Below are positions 55,468 to 64,000 of a stretch of DNA of 64,000 nt, in pieces. Where the stretch lies: assembly GCF_008122505.1 (NCBI RefSeq), contig NZ_VSSB01000001.1, forward strand, positions 294,891 to 358,890, read 5' to 3'. This DNA is from Agromyces mariniharenae (GTDB taxonomy: Bacteria; Actinomycetota; Actinomycetes; Actinomycetales; Microbacteriaceae). The position numbers and the translations under genes were made by a program. How positions within the stretch are numbered: position 1 is the first letter of the stretch; each line of letters begins with the position of its first letter. The notes under the pieces are model-generated. The model was not told the DNA's origin and ran no database searches. It saw only the letters and a program-made list of their open reading frames with translations.

Positions 55468-56463
55468 TCAGCCGGCGACGATGCGGCTCGCGCCCGCGTC
55501 GAACTCCACGAGGTCGCCCGTCTCGCCGGCCCGCCACGCCCGGCCGCCGAGCACGAGCATATAGGCGAGGAACCCGCCGAGCGCGAGCACGCCGATGCCG
55601 ATCTTCACGGGCCACGGCCAGGGCGCGGGCGTCACGAAGCCCTCGATGAGGCCCGAGACGAAGAGGAAGAACACGAGGCCGATCGCGACCGTGAAGAGCG
55701 ACCGCGCGTCCTCGGCGAGCGCGACGCCGCGGGTGCGCGGACCCGGCGCGACCCAGGCCCAGAAGATCCGGAGGCCGGCGGCGGCCGCGACGAACACGCA
55801 CGTGAGCTCGAGCAGCCCGTGCGGCGAGATGTAGAGGAAGAACGTGTCGGCCTCGTCGTAGGCGAACATGATCGCCGCCGTGAGGCCGAGGTTCTGCGCG
55901 TTCTGCAGGATGACGAACGGCACCCAGACGCCCAGGATCCCGAACGCGACGCACTGCGCGGCGATCCACGCGTTGTTCGTCCAGACGGCACCGGCGAACG
56001 ACGCGGCGGGGTTCTCGGAGTAGTACGCGGCGAAGCCCTCGTCGGCGAGCTGCCGCAGCTCCTCCTCGGTGCCGAGGTTCGCGAGCACGCGCGGGTCGCC
56101 CGACACCCACCACGCGTACAGCCCGGCCACGACGATGGTGACCACGGCGACCGCGAGGGTGATCCATCGCAGGCGGTACAGCGCGGCGGGCAGGCTCACG
56201 AGCGCGAAGCGCGTGAACTGGCGCAGCGGGTTCTCGGGGGCGCCGGTGAATCGCAGCCGCGCCCGGGCGAGGCTCACCGACAGGCGGTCGCCGAGCGCGG
56301 TCGACCCGGCGGTGGTCTGCACGAGCGACAGGTCGGATGCCGCGTGCTGGTACCGCTCGATGAGCTCGTCGGCGCCGGGGCCGTCGAGCCGCGGGGACCG
56401 CGAGAGCGCGTCGAGCCGATCCCACTCGTCGTGGCGGGCGGAGGCGAGCGCGTCGAGGTCCAT
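55468..56463 (-). CDS. SpoIIM-family (stage II sporulation protein M) membrane protein
   Basis: A 331-residue membrane protein. A soluble N-terminal helix bundle (about 1-95) begins 'MDLDALASARHDEWDRLDAL', followed by six to seven helices (about 100-310) with the family motif 'SPHGLLELTCVFVAAAAGLRI' near 217 (split). The organism is not expected to sporulate; in actinobacteria these proteins sit with RDD and DUF58/MoxR genes and probably act on the envelope. TAGTAT (56472-56477, minus) lies 8 bases before ATG 56463. Confidence 0.88.
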   Translation of the reverse strand: MDLDALASARHDEWDRLDALSRSPRLDGPGADELIERYQHAASDLSLVQTTAGSTALGDRLSVSLARARLRFTGAPENPLRQFTRFALVSLPAALYRLRWITLAVAVVTIVVAGLYAWWVSGDPRVLANLGTEEELRQLADEGFAAYYSENPAASFAGAVWTNNAWIAAQCVAFGILGVWVPFVILQNAQNLGLTAAIMFAYDEADTFFLYISPHGLLELTCVFVAAAAGLRIFWAWVAPGPRTRGVALAEDARSLFTVAIGLVFFLFVSGLIEGFVTPAPWPWPVKIGIGVLALGGFLAYMLVLGGRAWRAGETGDLVEFDAGASRIVAG

Positions 56464-56480
56464 CTGCTTGAATACTACCC
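56464..56480. promoter_or_regulatory. 17-bp bidirectional promoter, SpoIIM/RDD
   Basis: Only 17 bases separate two divergent ATGs. TTGAAT (56468-56473, plus) is 7 bases from the RDD start and TAGTAT (56472-56477, minus) 8 bases from the SpoIIM start; they overlap by two bases. Both transcripts would be leaderless and their -35 regions lie inside the opposite gene. Confidence 0.5.
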
Positions 56481-57323
56481 ATGGCCGATCCGCGCGAATC
56501 CCGCAGCCGGGCGGCCCGATTCGACGACGAGTCGCTCGTCACGGGCGAGGCCGTCGCCCTCGACCTGCGGCCCGCGAGCGCCCTCATCCGTGCGGGCGGC
56601 GCAGCCCTCGACGTGCTGCTCACGGTGCTCATCATCGTCGCGATGCTGCTGGCCCTCGCCGGCCTCTCGCTCGACGAGGCGGCGTTCCGCGCGATCATGG
56701 TCGCGACGCTCGTGTTCGCCATCGTCGTGCTGCCGACCGCCATCGAGACCGCCTCGCATGGGCGCTCGCTCGGCAAGCTCGTCATGGGCCTGCGCGTCGT
56801 CCGCGACGACGGCGGCGGCACCGGCTTCCGCCACGCGTTCATCCGCGCGCTCACGGGCGTGATCGAGATCTACCTCACGTTCGGCGGACTCGGGGTGCTC
56901 GTCGGCTTCCTGAACCCGTCGTCCAAGCGCCTCGGCGACATCCTCGCCGGCACGCACGCCCAGGTCGAGCGGGTTCCCAAGGTGCCCTCGAACGCGTTCG
57001 GCGTGCCGCCCGAGCTCGTCGCCTGGGCCTCGACCGCCGACGTGGCGCGCCTGCCCGACCCGCTCGCGCGCCGGATCGCGTCGTTCTTCGCGAACCTGCG
57101 CCACCTCGTGCCCGAGAGCCGCGCGCGGCTGGCCGGGTCGCTCGCCGCCGAGGTGGCGCCGTTCGTGTCGCCGCTGCCCCACGCGGAACCCGAGCGGTTC
57201 CTCGCCGCCGTCGTCGCGCTCCGGCGCGACCGCGACCTCACGGCGCTCCGCCTCGAGGACGCGCGCATTGCCTCCCTCGCGCCGGTGCTCACGGCGACGC
57301 CGGTCGGCTTCCCCGACCGATGA
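56481..57323 (+). CDS. RDD-family membrane protein
   Basis: A 280-residue protein. The RDD domain (about 15-160) has helices near 34-58, 68-88 and 115-145, with 'ALIRAGGAALDVLLT' holding the Arg-Asp pair and 'HGRSLGKLVMGLRVVRDDGG' (about 92-111) the second conserved block. The C-terminal 120 residues are soluble. RDD proteins are associated with ion or solute transport and often pair with SpoIIM genes, as here. It converges with ahcY; two hairpins fill the gap. Confidence 0.88.
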   Translation: MADPRESRSRAARFDDESLVTGEAVALDLRPASALIRAGGAALDVLLTVLIIVAMLLALAGLSLDEAAFRAIMVATLVFAIVVLPTAIETASHGRSLGKLVMGLRVVRDDGGGTGFRHAFIRALTGVIEIYLTFGGLGVLVGFLNPSSKRLGDILAGTHAQVERVPKVPSNAFGVPPELVAWASTADVARLPDPLARRIASFFANLRHLVPESRARLAGSLAAEVAPFVSPLPHAEPERFLAAVVALRRDRDLTALRLEDARIASLAPVLTATPVGFPDR

Positions 57324-57329
57324 GCCGAC

Positions 57330-57398
57330 CGGATGCCGCGGGCTCGCGGCATCCGTCGATCGAGACGTCGCGGATGCGTGGTGCAACCCTGCATCCGC
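57330..57398. terminator. Tandem hairpins between RDD gene and ahcY
   Basis: CGGATGCCGCG (57330-57340) pairs with CGCGGCATCCG (57345-57355) over GGCT; further on GCGGATGC (57370-57377) pairs with GCATCCGC (57391-57398). The first is an inverted pair of the recurrent 11-mer. They lie between convergent genes and probably end both transcripts. Confidence 0.65.
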
Positions 57399-57424
57399 GC
57401 CGTTTCGACGCCTGACGCGCTCGG

Positions 57425-58903
<1,479 letters not shown>

Positions 58904-58967
58904 GCCCACCATTGTGACAGGGCGGTCGCGTCGATGGCGAAGCGAGCCGGATGCCGCGACGCCCACG

Positions 58968-60401
58968 TCAGGTGCGAATCAGCGCCAGCACCTCGTCGCG
59001 CACCGCGGCCATCGTCGCGGCATCCGCACCCTCGACGTTGAGGCGCAGCAGCGGCTCGGTGTTCGAGGGCCGCACGTTGAACCACCAGAACGGCTCGCTC
59101 TCGGCGGTGATGCCCGTGACGGTGAGGCCGTCGAGCTCGTCGAAGTCGGCGCGACCCGTGAACGCCTCCACGATGCGCGTGTAGGCGGCGGGCACGTCGT
59201 CGACGACGGAGTTGATCTCGCCCGACAGCGAGTAGGGCGTGAAGCGCGCGGCGAGCTCGGAGAGCGGCGCCTCCTGCGCACCGAACTCGGCGAGCACGTG
59301 CATCGCGGCGAGCATGCCGTTGTCGGCGCCCCAGAAGTCGCGGAAGTAGTAGTGCGCCGAGTGCTCGCCGCCGAACACCGCGCCCGTCTCCCGCATGCGG
59401 TCCTTGATGAGCGAGTGGCCAACGCGCGTGCGGACGGCGATCGCGCCCTCGTTCTCGATGGTCTCGGGCACGAACCGCGAGGTGATGAGGTTGTGGATGA
59501 CCGCCACCTCCTCTTCACCCGTCGCACGGACGCGCTCGATCTCGCGGACCGCCACGATCGCGGCGACCGCGGAGGGGCTCACCGCGCCGCCGCGCTCGTC
59601 GACGACGAAGCAGCGGTCGGCGTCGCCGTCGAACGCGAGGCCCAGGTCGGCGCCCTGCTCGACCACGGCGCGCTGCAGGTCGACGAGGTTCGCCGGCTCG
59701 AGCGGGTTGGCCTCGTGGTTGGGGAACGTCCCGTCGAGCTCGAAGTAGAGGGGCACGATCTCGAGCGGCAGCGCGGGCAGGCCGGCGGCCTCGCCGAGCA
59801 CCGCCGGCACCGTGAGGCCGCCCATGCCGTTGCCGGCGTCGACGACGATCTTCAGCGGTCGGATGCCGCGGAGATCGACGAGCGAGCGGAGGTGCGCCGC
59901 GTAGTCGGCGAGCACGTCGGCGGTGGTGACCGTGCCCGTGGCCGGCACGTCGGTGATGCCCTGTTCGAGGTAGTCGGCCGCGCGGTCGCGGATCGAGGCC
60001 AGCCCGGTGTCGAGCGAGATGCCCTGCGCGCCCGCTCGTGAGAACTTGATGCCGTTGTAGGCGGCCGGATTGTGGCTCGCCGTGAACATCGCCGCGGGTG
60101 CGTCGATCGAGCCCGACGCGAAGTACGACTCGTCGGTGGAGCAGAGCCCGATGGCCACGACGTCGGCGCCGCGGCGGGTCGCACCGCGCGCGAACGCGGC
60201 GGCGAACCCGGGCGACGAGTCGCGCATGTCGTGCCCGACGACGATGCGGCCGCCCGGCGCGACGACCTCGTCGGCGAAGCCCGCGCCGAGCGCCTCGACG
60301 GTCTCGGCGGTGAGTCCCTCGCCCACGATCCCGCGGACGTCGTAGGCCTTCACGATGGCGTCGAGGCGCGCGCGAACGTCAGGGCCTTCAGCGGGAGTCA
60401 T
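58968..60401 (-). CDS. manB: Phosphomannomutase / phosphoglucomutase
   Basis: Interconverts mannose 6-phosphate and mannose 1-phosphate for GDP-mannose and cell-surface glycans. The 477 residues contain the phosphoserine loop '[13 protein letters not shown]' near 108-120, the metal loop 'FDGDADRCF' near 250, the sugar loop '[12 protein letters not shown]' near 345 and the phosphate loop '[11 protein letters not shown]' near 445. Its start overlaps the DUF3499 stop (ATGA at 60398-60401). As in mycobacteria it follows a DUF3499 gene and precedes ahcY. Confidence 0.95.
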   Translation of the reverse strand: MTPAEGPDVRARLDAIVKAYDVRGIVGEGLTAETVEALGAGFADEVVAPGGRIVVGHDMRDSSPGFAAAFARGATRRGADVVAIGLCSTDESYFASGSIDAPAAMFTASHNPAAYNGIKFSRAGAQGISLDTGLASIRDRAADYLEQGITDVPATGTVTTADVLADYAAHLRSLVDLRGIRPLKIVVDAGNGMGGLTVPAVLGEAAGLPALPLEIVPLYFELDGTFPNHEANPLEPANLVDLQRAVVEQGADLGLAFDGDADRCFVVDERGGAVSPSAVAAIVAVREIERVRATGEEEVAVIHNLITSRFVPETIENEGAIAVRTRVGHSLIKDRMRETGAVFGGEHSAHYYFRDFWGADNGMLAAMHVLAEFGAQEAPLSELAARFTPYSLSGEINSVVDDVPAAYTRIVEAFTGRADFDELDGLTVTGITAESEPFWWFNVRPSNTEPLLRLNVEGADAATMAAVRDEVLALIRT

Positions 60402-60613
60402 GCCTTGAAACCTACCTCACCCATCCGCACGTGCCGGACGATCTGCCAGCCGACCGGCGCGGAGGTGCGCTCGGCGTGGCGGCTGCAGAGGTCGTAGCCG
60501 TGCGGCTCGGGGGTGAGGGAGAGCGGCCCCAGGACGGCCATGGAGTCGGCGTAGTCGAACGTCAGTGTCGCGACCGCCTCGGCGGCGCATGCGGTGCGCG
60601 AGCAACGTCTCAT
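60398..60613 (-). CDS. DUF3499 small Cys-rich protein
   Basis: A 71-residue actinobacterial protein. Cys4, Cys9 and Cys43 with His46 ('RRCSRTAC', 'YDLCSRHAERTSAP') suggest a small zinc-binding knuckle. The function is unknown; position just before manB and divergent from an Rv3259-like gene is conserved in actinobacteria. ATG 60613 is preceded by TACTCT (60623-60628, minus) 9 bases away and by GGTGGAG. It was too short to be obvious but its frame and coupling to manB are clear. Confidence 0.82.
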   Translation of the reverse strand: MRRCSRTACAAEAVATLTFDYADSMAVLGPLSLTPEPHGYDLCSRHAERTSAPVGWQIVRHVRMGEVGFKA

Positions 60614-60658
60614 GGCTCCACCAGAGTAGCGACCGGGGCGGACATTACGATGGAGGGT

Positions 60659-61099
60659 ATGCCCCGATCCCGTCGTGTCGCCACACCTCGTTCCCCTCGG
60701 CGGCTGGCCCGGGACCGGCACGGGCGCGGCATGCGCTCCGCCGTGACGGGGCCGCACCTCGAGCCGCTGCGCACGCGCCTCGACGAGTTCGACTTCACGG
60801 TCGCCACCACGGCCGCGTACCTGCGCGGGCTCTGGCCCGAGCTCGAGGGCGTCGTCTTCGAGGTGGCGCAGGGGCCCGCCGAGGCGATCCACGGCGACCA
60901 CGTCGACCGGTGGAAGGTCGTGCACGACGAGCGCCGCATCACGTTCTACCGGCTGCCGATCGTGCGGTTCCTCCGCCTCCAGGAGGGCGAGGACCGCGAC
61001 GAGAAGCTGCTCGTCGAGAGCTGCGTGTTCCGAGCGGTCGCCGAACTGCTCGACAAGGACCCGTGGGAGCTCGCTCCGGGGCGCTACCGGCACTTCTGA
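60659..61099 (+). CDS. Rv3259-like 'metallopeptidase family' protein without HExxH
   Basis: A 146-residue protein. The first 30 residues are very basic and disordered. The core (about 35-146) has the zincin-like order of the actinobacterial family next to DUF3499, with 'RRITFYRLPIVRF' and the helix 'EKLLVESCVFRAVAELLDKDPWEL'. In true zincins that helix carries HExxH; here the first His is Val and the second is absent (VESCVF), so it cannot be a normal metalloprotease. TACGAT (60646-60651) lies 7 bases before ATG 60659, so it is probably leaderless. Confidence 0.72.
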   Translation: MPRSRRVATPRSPRRLARDRHGRGMRSAVTGPHLEPLRTRLDEFDFTVATTAAYLRGLWPELEGVVFEVAQGPAEAIHGDHVDRWKVVHDERRITFYRLPIVRFLRLQEGEDRDEKLLVESCVFRAVAELLDKDPWELAPGRYRHF

Positions 61100-61178
61100 C
61101 GCGCGACGACGGGCACCGGCTCCGCCGCGCGTTCGATGTACCGCTCGGCGTGGCCGGTTCGGCACCGCGGCCGAGTGC

Positions 61179-62630
61179 TCAGTTCGGGTAGACGAGGATC
61201 GGCGAGTCGAGCGGCCCGGGCGGCTGCACGCCGAACGATGCGAGCTCGTCGGCGGCGTCGAACGAGACGCCGGCGTGCAGCCCCTGCGTGCCCGAGAGCA
61301 CGACCGACGTGGCGCCGCCGAGCGGCACCGACACCGCGCCCGCGGCCGGCACGACGACCGTGCGCTCCTGCCCGTCCAGCCTCAGGGTCGCCTGGGCGTC
61401 GGCGCCGGCGGGGTTCACGAGGTGCAGCGTCGCCGAGGGCCCGGGCGGCACGGCGACGACCGCGCTGTCGAGCAGCGGCGCGGTGGCCACGGTCCAGGCG
61501 AAGTCCGAGGGGGCCGCGGCATCCGTCTGGCCCTCGCTGCCGCCGACCGAGGCCCTCGCCGCGGCCACGACCGGCGCGTCGGCCTCGACGCGCACGGTGT
61601 AGGTTCCCGCGTCGAGCACGCCGAGGGGGACGTCGAGCACGCGACCGGGTTCGAGCGAGACGTCGAGCGTGGTGCCGCCCGCGCCCGACTCGGGCACGAT
61701 GCCGATCGAGACGGCCACGGGGGCGTTGCCCGGCGCGAAGAGGCGCACCGCGGGGAAGTCGTCGCCGTCGGCGTGGTCCTCGAGCGCCTCGACGCCGCCC
61801 GCCTGCGGCACGACCAGGCCCGGGATCACCTGGGTCGTGCCCGGCGCGGCGGTCGCGCCGGTCAGCTCGGCCCCGGCGGGCGCGAGCCCCACGATCGTCG
61901 ACTGCTCGAGGCTCGCGGCGATCGCGCCGCCCGTGCTCGTGACGTGCACGACCGGCGACACGAGGTTCGGCGCGAGGCCCGCGAGCGAGAGCACGCGCTG
62001 GCTGCCCGGCGGCACGATGATGCCGAGGGCCGACGGCGCATCCACGGCCCCGGCCTCGCCGGACACGCGCACGTCGACCGTCGCGGCCACGGGGGTCGGG
62101 TTCGACAGCAGCACGATCCCGCTGCGGCCCAGGTTCGTCGCACCGGCCACGAGCCATACGTCGGCGACGGCCTCGCCGCACGCCGCTGCGGCGAACCCGC
62201 CGAGTGTCTCGGTCGAGATCGACTGGGACTGCGCGCCGGCGAGCATGCCCGCGTCGACGCCGCCCGGCTCGGCCGCGATCGCGACGGGCGTGCCGTCCTG
62301 CGCGGCGTTCGGATTCTCGGGCGCCTCCAGCGGCACCTGCTCGAGGGCCGCGTCGGCCGGTTCCGCGGCCGTGACGAGGCTCGCCGATCCGACCGACGAC
62401 GCCGTGGTCGCGGCCGCCGCGTCCTCGCCGAGCGTGAGGAACGGCCCGGGGCACACGCGCAGCTGACGGCTCTCCGCCGGCTGCACGAGCTCGGACGGGG
62501 CCTCGATGCGGTGGTCGGGCCACGGCACGAACGTCGCCGCGGCGACGGTGCCGACGGCGAGCGCGGCGGCGCCGACGAGCGCGAGCGAGCGGAGGCCGAC
62601 GCGGATGAGGGTCCTACGACGCACGGCCAT
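61179..62630 (-). CDS. DUF5719 secreted or membrane-anchored protein
   Basis: A 483-residue protein with an N-terminal signal/anchor helix (about 13-33) and an otherwise extracytoplasmic, beta-rich chain of repeated Ig-like strands ('VVHVTSTGGAIAASLEQST', 'GTYTVRVEADAPVVAAARAS'). It contains two Cys (about 59 and 150) that could pair. The function is unknown; the family is fixed beside large glycosyltransferase genes in actinobacteria. ATG 62630 lies inside the end of that gene (17-base overlap), so it is translated with it. 'GFAAAACGEAVADVWLVAG' is the most conserved-looking block. Confidence 0.75.
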   Translation of the reverse strand: MAVRRRTLIRVGLRSLALVGAAALAVGTVAAATFVPWPDHRIEAPSELVQPAESRQLRVCPGPFLTLGEDAAAATTASSVGSASLVTAAEPADAALEQVPLEAPENPNAAQDGTPVAIAAEPGGVDAGMLAGAQSQSISTETLGGFAAAACGEAVADVWLVAGATNLGRSGIVLLSNPTPVAATVDVRVSGEAGAVDAPSALGIIVPPGSQRVLSLAGLAPNLVSPVVHVTSTGGAIAASLEQSTIVGLAPAGAELTGATAAPGTTQVIPGLVVPQAGGVEALEDHADGDDFPAVRLFAPGNAPVAVSIGIVPESGAGGTTLDVSLEPGRVLDVPLGVLDAGTYTVRVEADAPVVAAARASVGGSEGQTDAAAPSDFAWTVATAPLLDSAVVAVPPGPSATLHLVNPAGADAQATLRLDGQERTVVVPAAGAVSVPLGGATSVVLSGTQGLHAGVSFDAADELASFGVQPPGPLDSPILVYPN

Positions 62631-64000
62631 CGTCGTCTCCCTTCGACTCGTCTGCGGTGCGGTCTCGCTGGGCCTCGGCGGCATCATCGCCCGACTCCTC
62701 GTCGGCGGCTCCAGCGTCTTCGGCCGATCCATCTTCGGCCGTCTCGTCATCGGATGCCGCGGCATGCGGCTCCTCGTCGGCGGCTCCCGTGTCGTCCATC
62801 GTCCCGTCATCGGCGGCCGCAGCATCCGGCTCGTCGGCCGATTCGTCGGATGCCGCGGCATCCGGCTCTTCTGCCTCTTCGTCGTCGGCTGCCGCGGCAT
62901 CCGCGTCCTCGGCCTCGGCGGCGGCCGCAGCTCCCCCGCCGGCCGCGGCGGCTCGCGCGGCCGCGGCGGCGGCGGCGCGGCGACGTACCCGCGTCGGACG
63001 GCGATCGACCTCGCGGCCGGCACCCGTGGGGATCGACAGCAGCACGGCCGCGCCGATGACGACGACCTGCACGATCGTGATGAGCACCGCGAGCCACCCG
63101 CCGGCGTCGGGCGGGATCTGCGCCGCCTCGGCGTCGGGCTCGGCGGCCGCGAAGCGCCAGAGTGCGCCGAAGTCGGTCTCCCCCACGGCGATGAGGGCGG
63201 GATTGCCGTCGAGCGCCGCGCGCGCCCGCGCCTCGGTCTGCACCGCCTCGCGCCCCTCGTCGGATGCGGGGGCGAGCAGCACGAACGAGACGCCGAAGTC
63301 CCGCACGGCGGCCTCGGGGTCGAACCCGCTGCGCGACGCGAGGTTGCCGGCGACGGTCGCGAGCTGCACCTGCTCGTCGGTGAGCACCGTGCGCGTCTGG
63401 TCGAGCGTGGACTGGTCGTCGAGCGTCTCGCCCGTGCCGTGCTCGAGCGTCGCGCGCAGGCCGCCGTCGACCTCGGGCTCCATCCACAACGTCGTGACGC
63501 GCGGGTCGGTGTCCGCCTGGGCGACGACGTACGCCGGCAGGGTCCGTTCGCCGGCGGGTCCGAGCGGCACGGCGTCCGCGGCGATGGCGATCATCGTCGG
63601 GACCACCGCGACGAGCGACACGACCGCGACCACTGCGCCGAGGAGCGCCGGTCCGCGGCGGAGCGCGTCGAGGGCGCTCACCGATGCGAGCACGAGCCCG
63701 AGCCAGGCGAGGCTGAGTCCGGCCCCGGCCCAGACGGCGACGACGTCGGGTCCGACGACCGCCACGGCGACGTGCGTGGCGGCGACCGCCGTGGCGTAGC
63801 CGAGGAGCACCGTCCCGAGGGTGAGGGTCGCGCGGCGCCAGCCCGGCGCGAGCACCGCCGCGAGCGCCGCGAGCACGAGCGGCACGGCGAGGATGCTCGC
63901 GACCAGCTTCGGATCGACCTCGACGAACGAGCCGACGAGTTCGTCCCATCCGCCCCAGCCGCCGCTCGGCAGTCCGACGGCCAGCTGCCACGGGGTCGGC
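62614..64000 (-). CDS. C-terminal part of a large family 2 glycosyltransferase (cut by window edge)
   Basis: The frame runs from the right edge to a stop at 62614, 462 codons visible. It holds membrane helices (residues translated from about 63880-63560 and 63090-63030) around a soluble region with 'PAYVVAQADTDPRVTTLWM', the layout seen in the C-terminal halves of large actinobacterial GT2 proteins located before DUF5719. The catalytic domain lies outside the window, so the assignment rests on context. The last 130 residues are a low-complexity Ala/Asp/Glu tail whose DNA contains several copies of the recurrent 11-mer. It overlaps the DUF5719 start. Confidence 0.6.
   Translation of the reverse strand, partial: PTPWQLAVGLPSGGWGGWDELVGSFVEVDPKLVASILAVPLVLAALAAVLAPGWRRATLTLGTVLLGYATAVAATHVAVAVVGPDVVAVWAGAGLSLAWLGLVLASVSALDALRRGPALLGAVVAVVSLVAVVPTMIAIAADAVPLGPAGERTLPAYVVAQADTDPRVTTLWMEPEVDGGLRATLEHGTGETLDDQSTLDQTRTVLTDEQVQLATVAGNLASRSGFDPEAAVRDFGVSFVLLAPASDEGREAVQTEARARAALDGNPALIAVGETDFGALWRFAAAEPDAEAAQIPPDAGGWLAVLITIVQVVVIGAAVLLSIPTGAGREVDRRPTRVRRRAAAAAAARAAAAGGGAAAAAEAEDADAAAADDEEAEEPDAAASDESADEPDAAAADDGTMDDTGAADEEPHAAASDDETAEDGSAEDAGAADEESGDDAAEAQRDRTADESKGDDDGRAS

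Overview
The window is very GC-rich (low 70s percent by eye), densely coded and has almost every third codon position G or C. Its markers are actinobacterial: a WhiB1-type protein, a SigR/RsrA pair, MtrA-MtrB-LpqB, a fused 2-oxoglutarate decarboxylase/dehydrogenase (Kgd), a PdtaS-type kinase and a GuaB1 protein. Together with the gene order this points to Microbacteriaceae, perhaps near Agromyces; the genus is a guess. I see no phage, insertion sequence, CRISPR array, rRNA or tRNA. No gene-free stretch exceeds 300 bases; the longest is 21895-22156.

Layout. 1-789: start of an amidase running off the left edge into a G/C-homopolymer stretch that looks like bad sequence. 838-5837: a membrane protein facing a six-gene, tightly coupled minus-strand operon (SDR, Kv-like channel, phosphoribosyltransferase, S51 peptidase, uracil-DNA glycosylase, GNAT). 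5958-9981: acyltransferase, then MetY and MetX for methionine synthesis by direct sulfhydrylation. 10104-13172: kinase, membrane partner with a degenerate kinase-like tail, and LuxR-type regulator, translationally coupled. 13215-21894: MFS exporter, thiamine-binding-like protein, GT87, NAD(P)HX dehydratase, HAD, old yellow enzyme, VOC protein and two CNNM/CBS proteins. 22157-29930: GuaB1, Kgd and an MMPL exporter.

30056-64000 recalls the Mycobacterium tuberculosis order from about Rv3219 to Rv3265: RsrA/SigR, AroA, RsgA, WhiB1, PdtaS, an Rv3235-like protein, SecA, HPF, ComF, LpqB, MtrB, MtrA, AhcY, ManB, DUF3499 and the Rv3259-like protein. Inserted are a peroxiredoxin, an orphan CpaE/CpaB-like pair, an HTH protein, a pterin dehydratase-glyoxalase fusion and an envelope module (membrane protein, DUF4129, DUF4350, MoxR, DUF58, SpoIIM, RDD). 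The right edge cuts a large glycosyltransferase.

Regulation. Many operon-leading genes have a TAnnnT-like -10 only 6-9 bases before the start codon, so leaderless transcripts are probably common. sigR has a perfect GGAAT-N18-GTT promoter lying across the aroA start. The most unusual signal is the 11-mer CGGATGCCGCG (or its complement CGCGGCATCCG), seen about three dozen times inside genes and, as inverted pairs, between genes.
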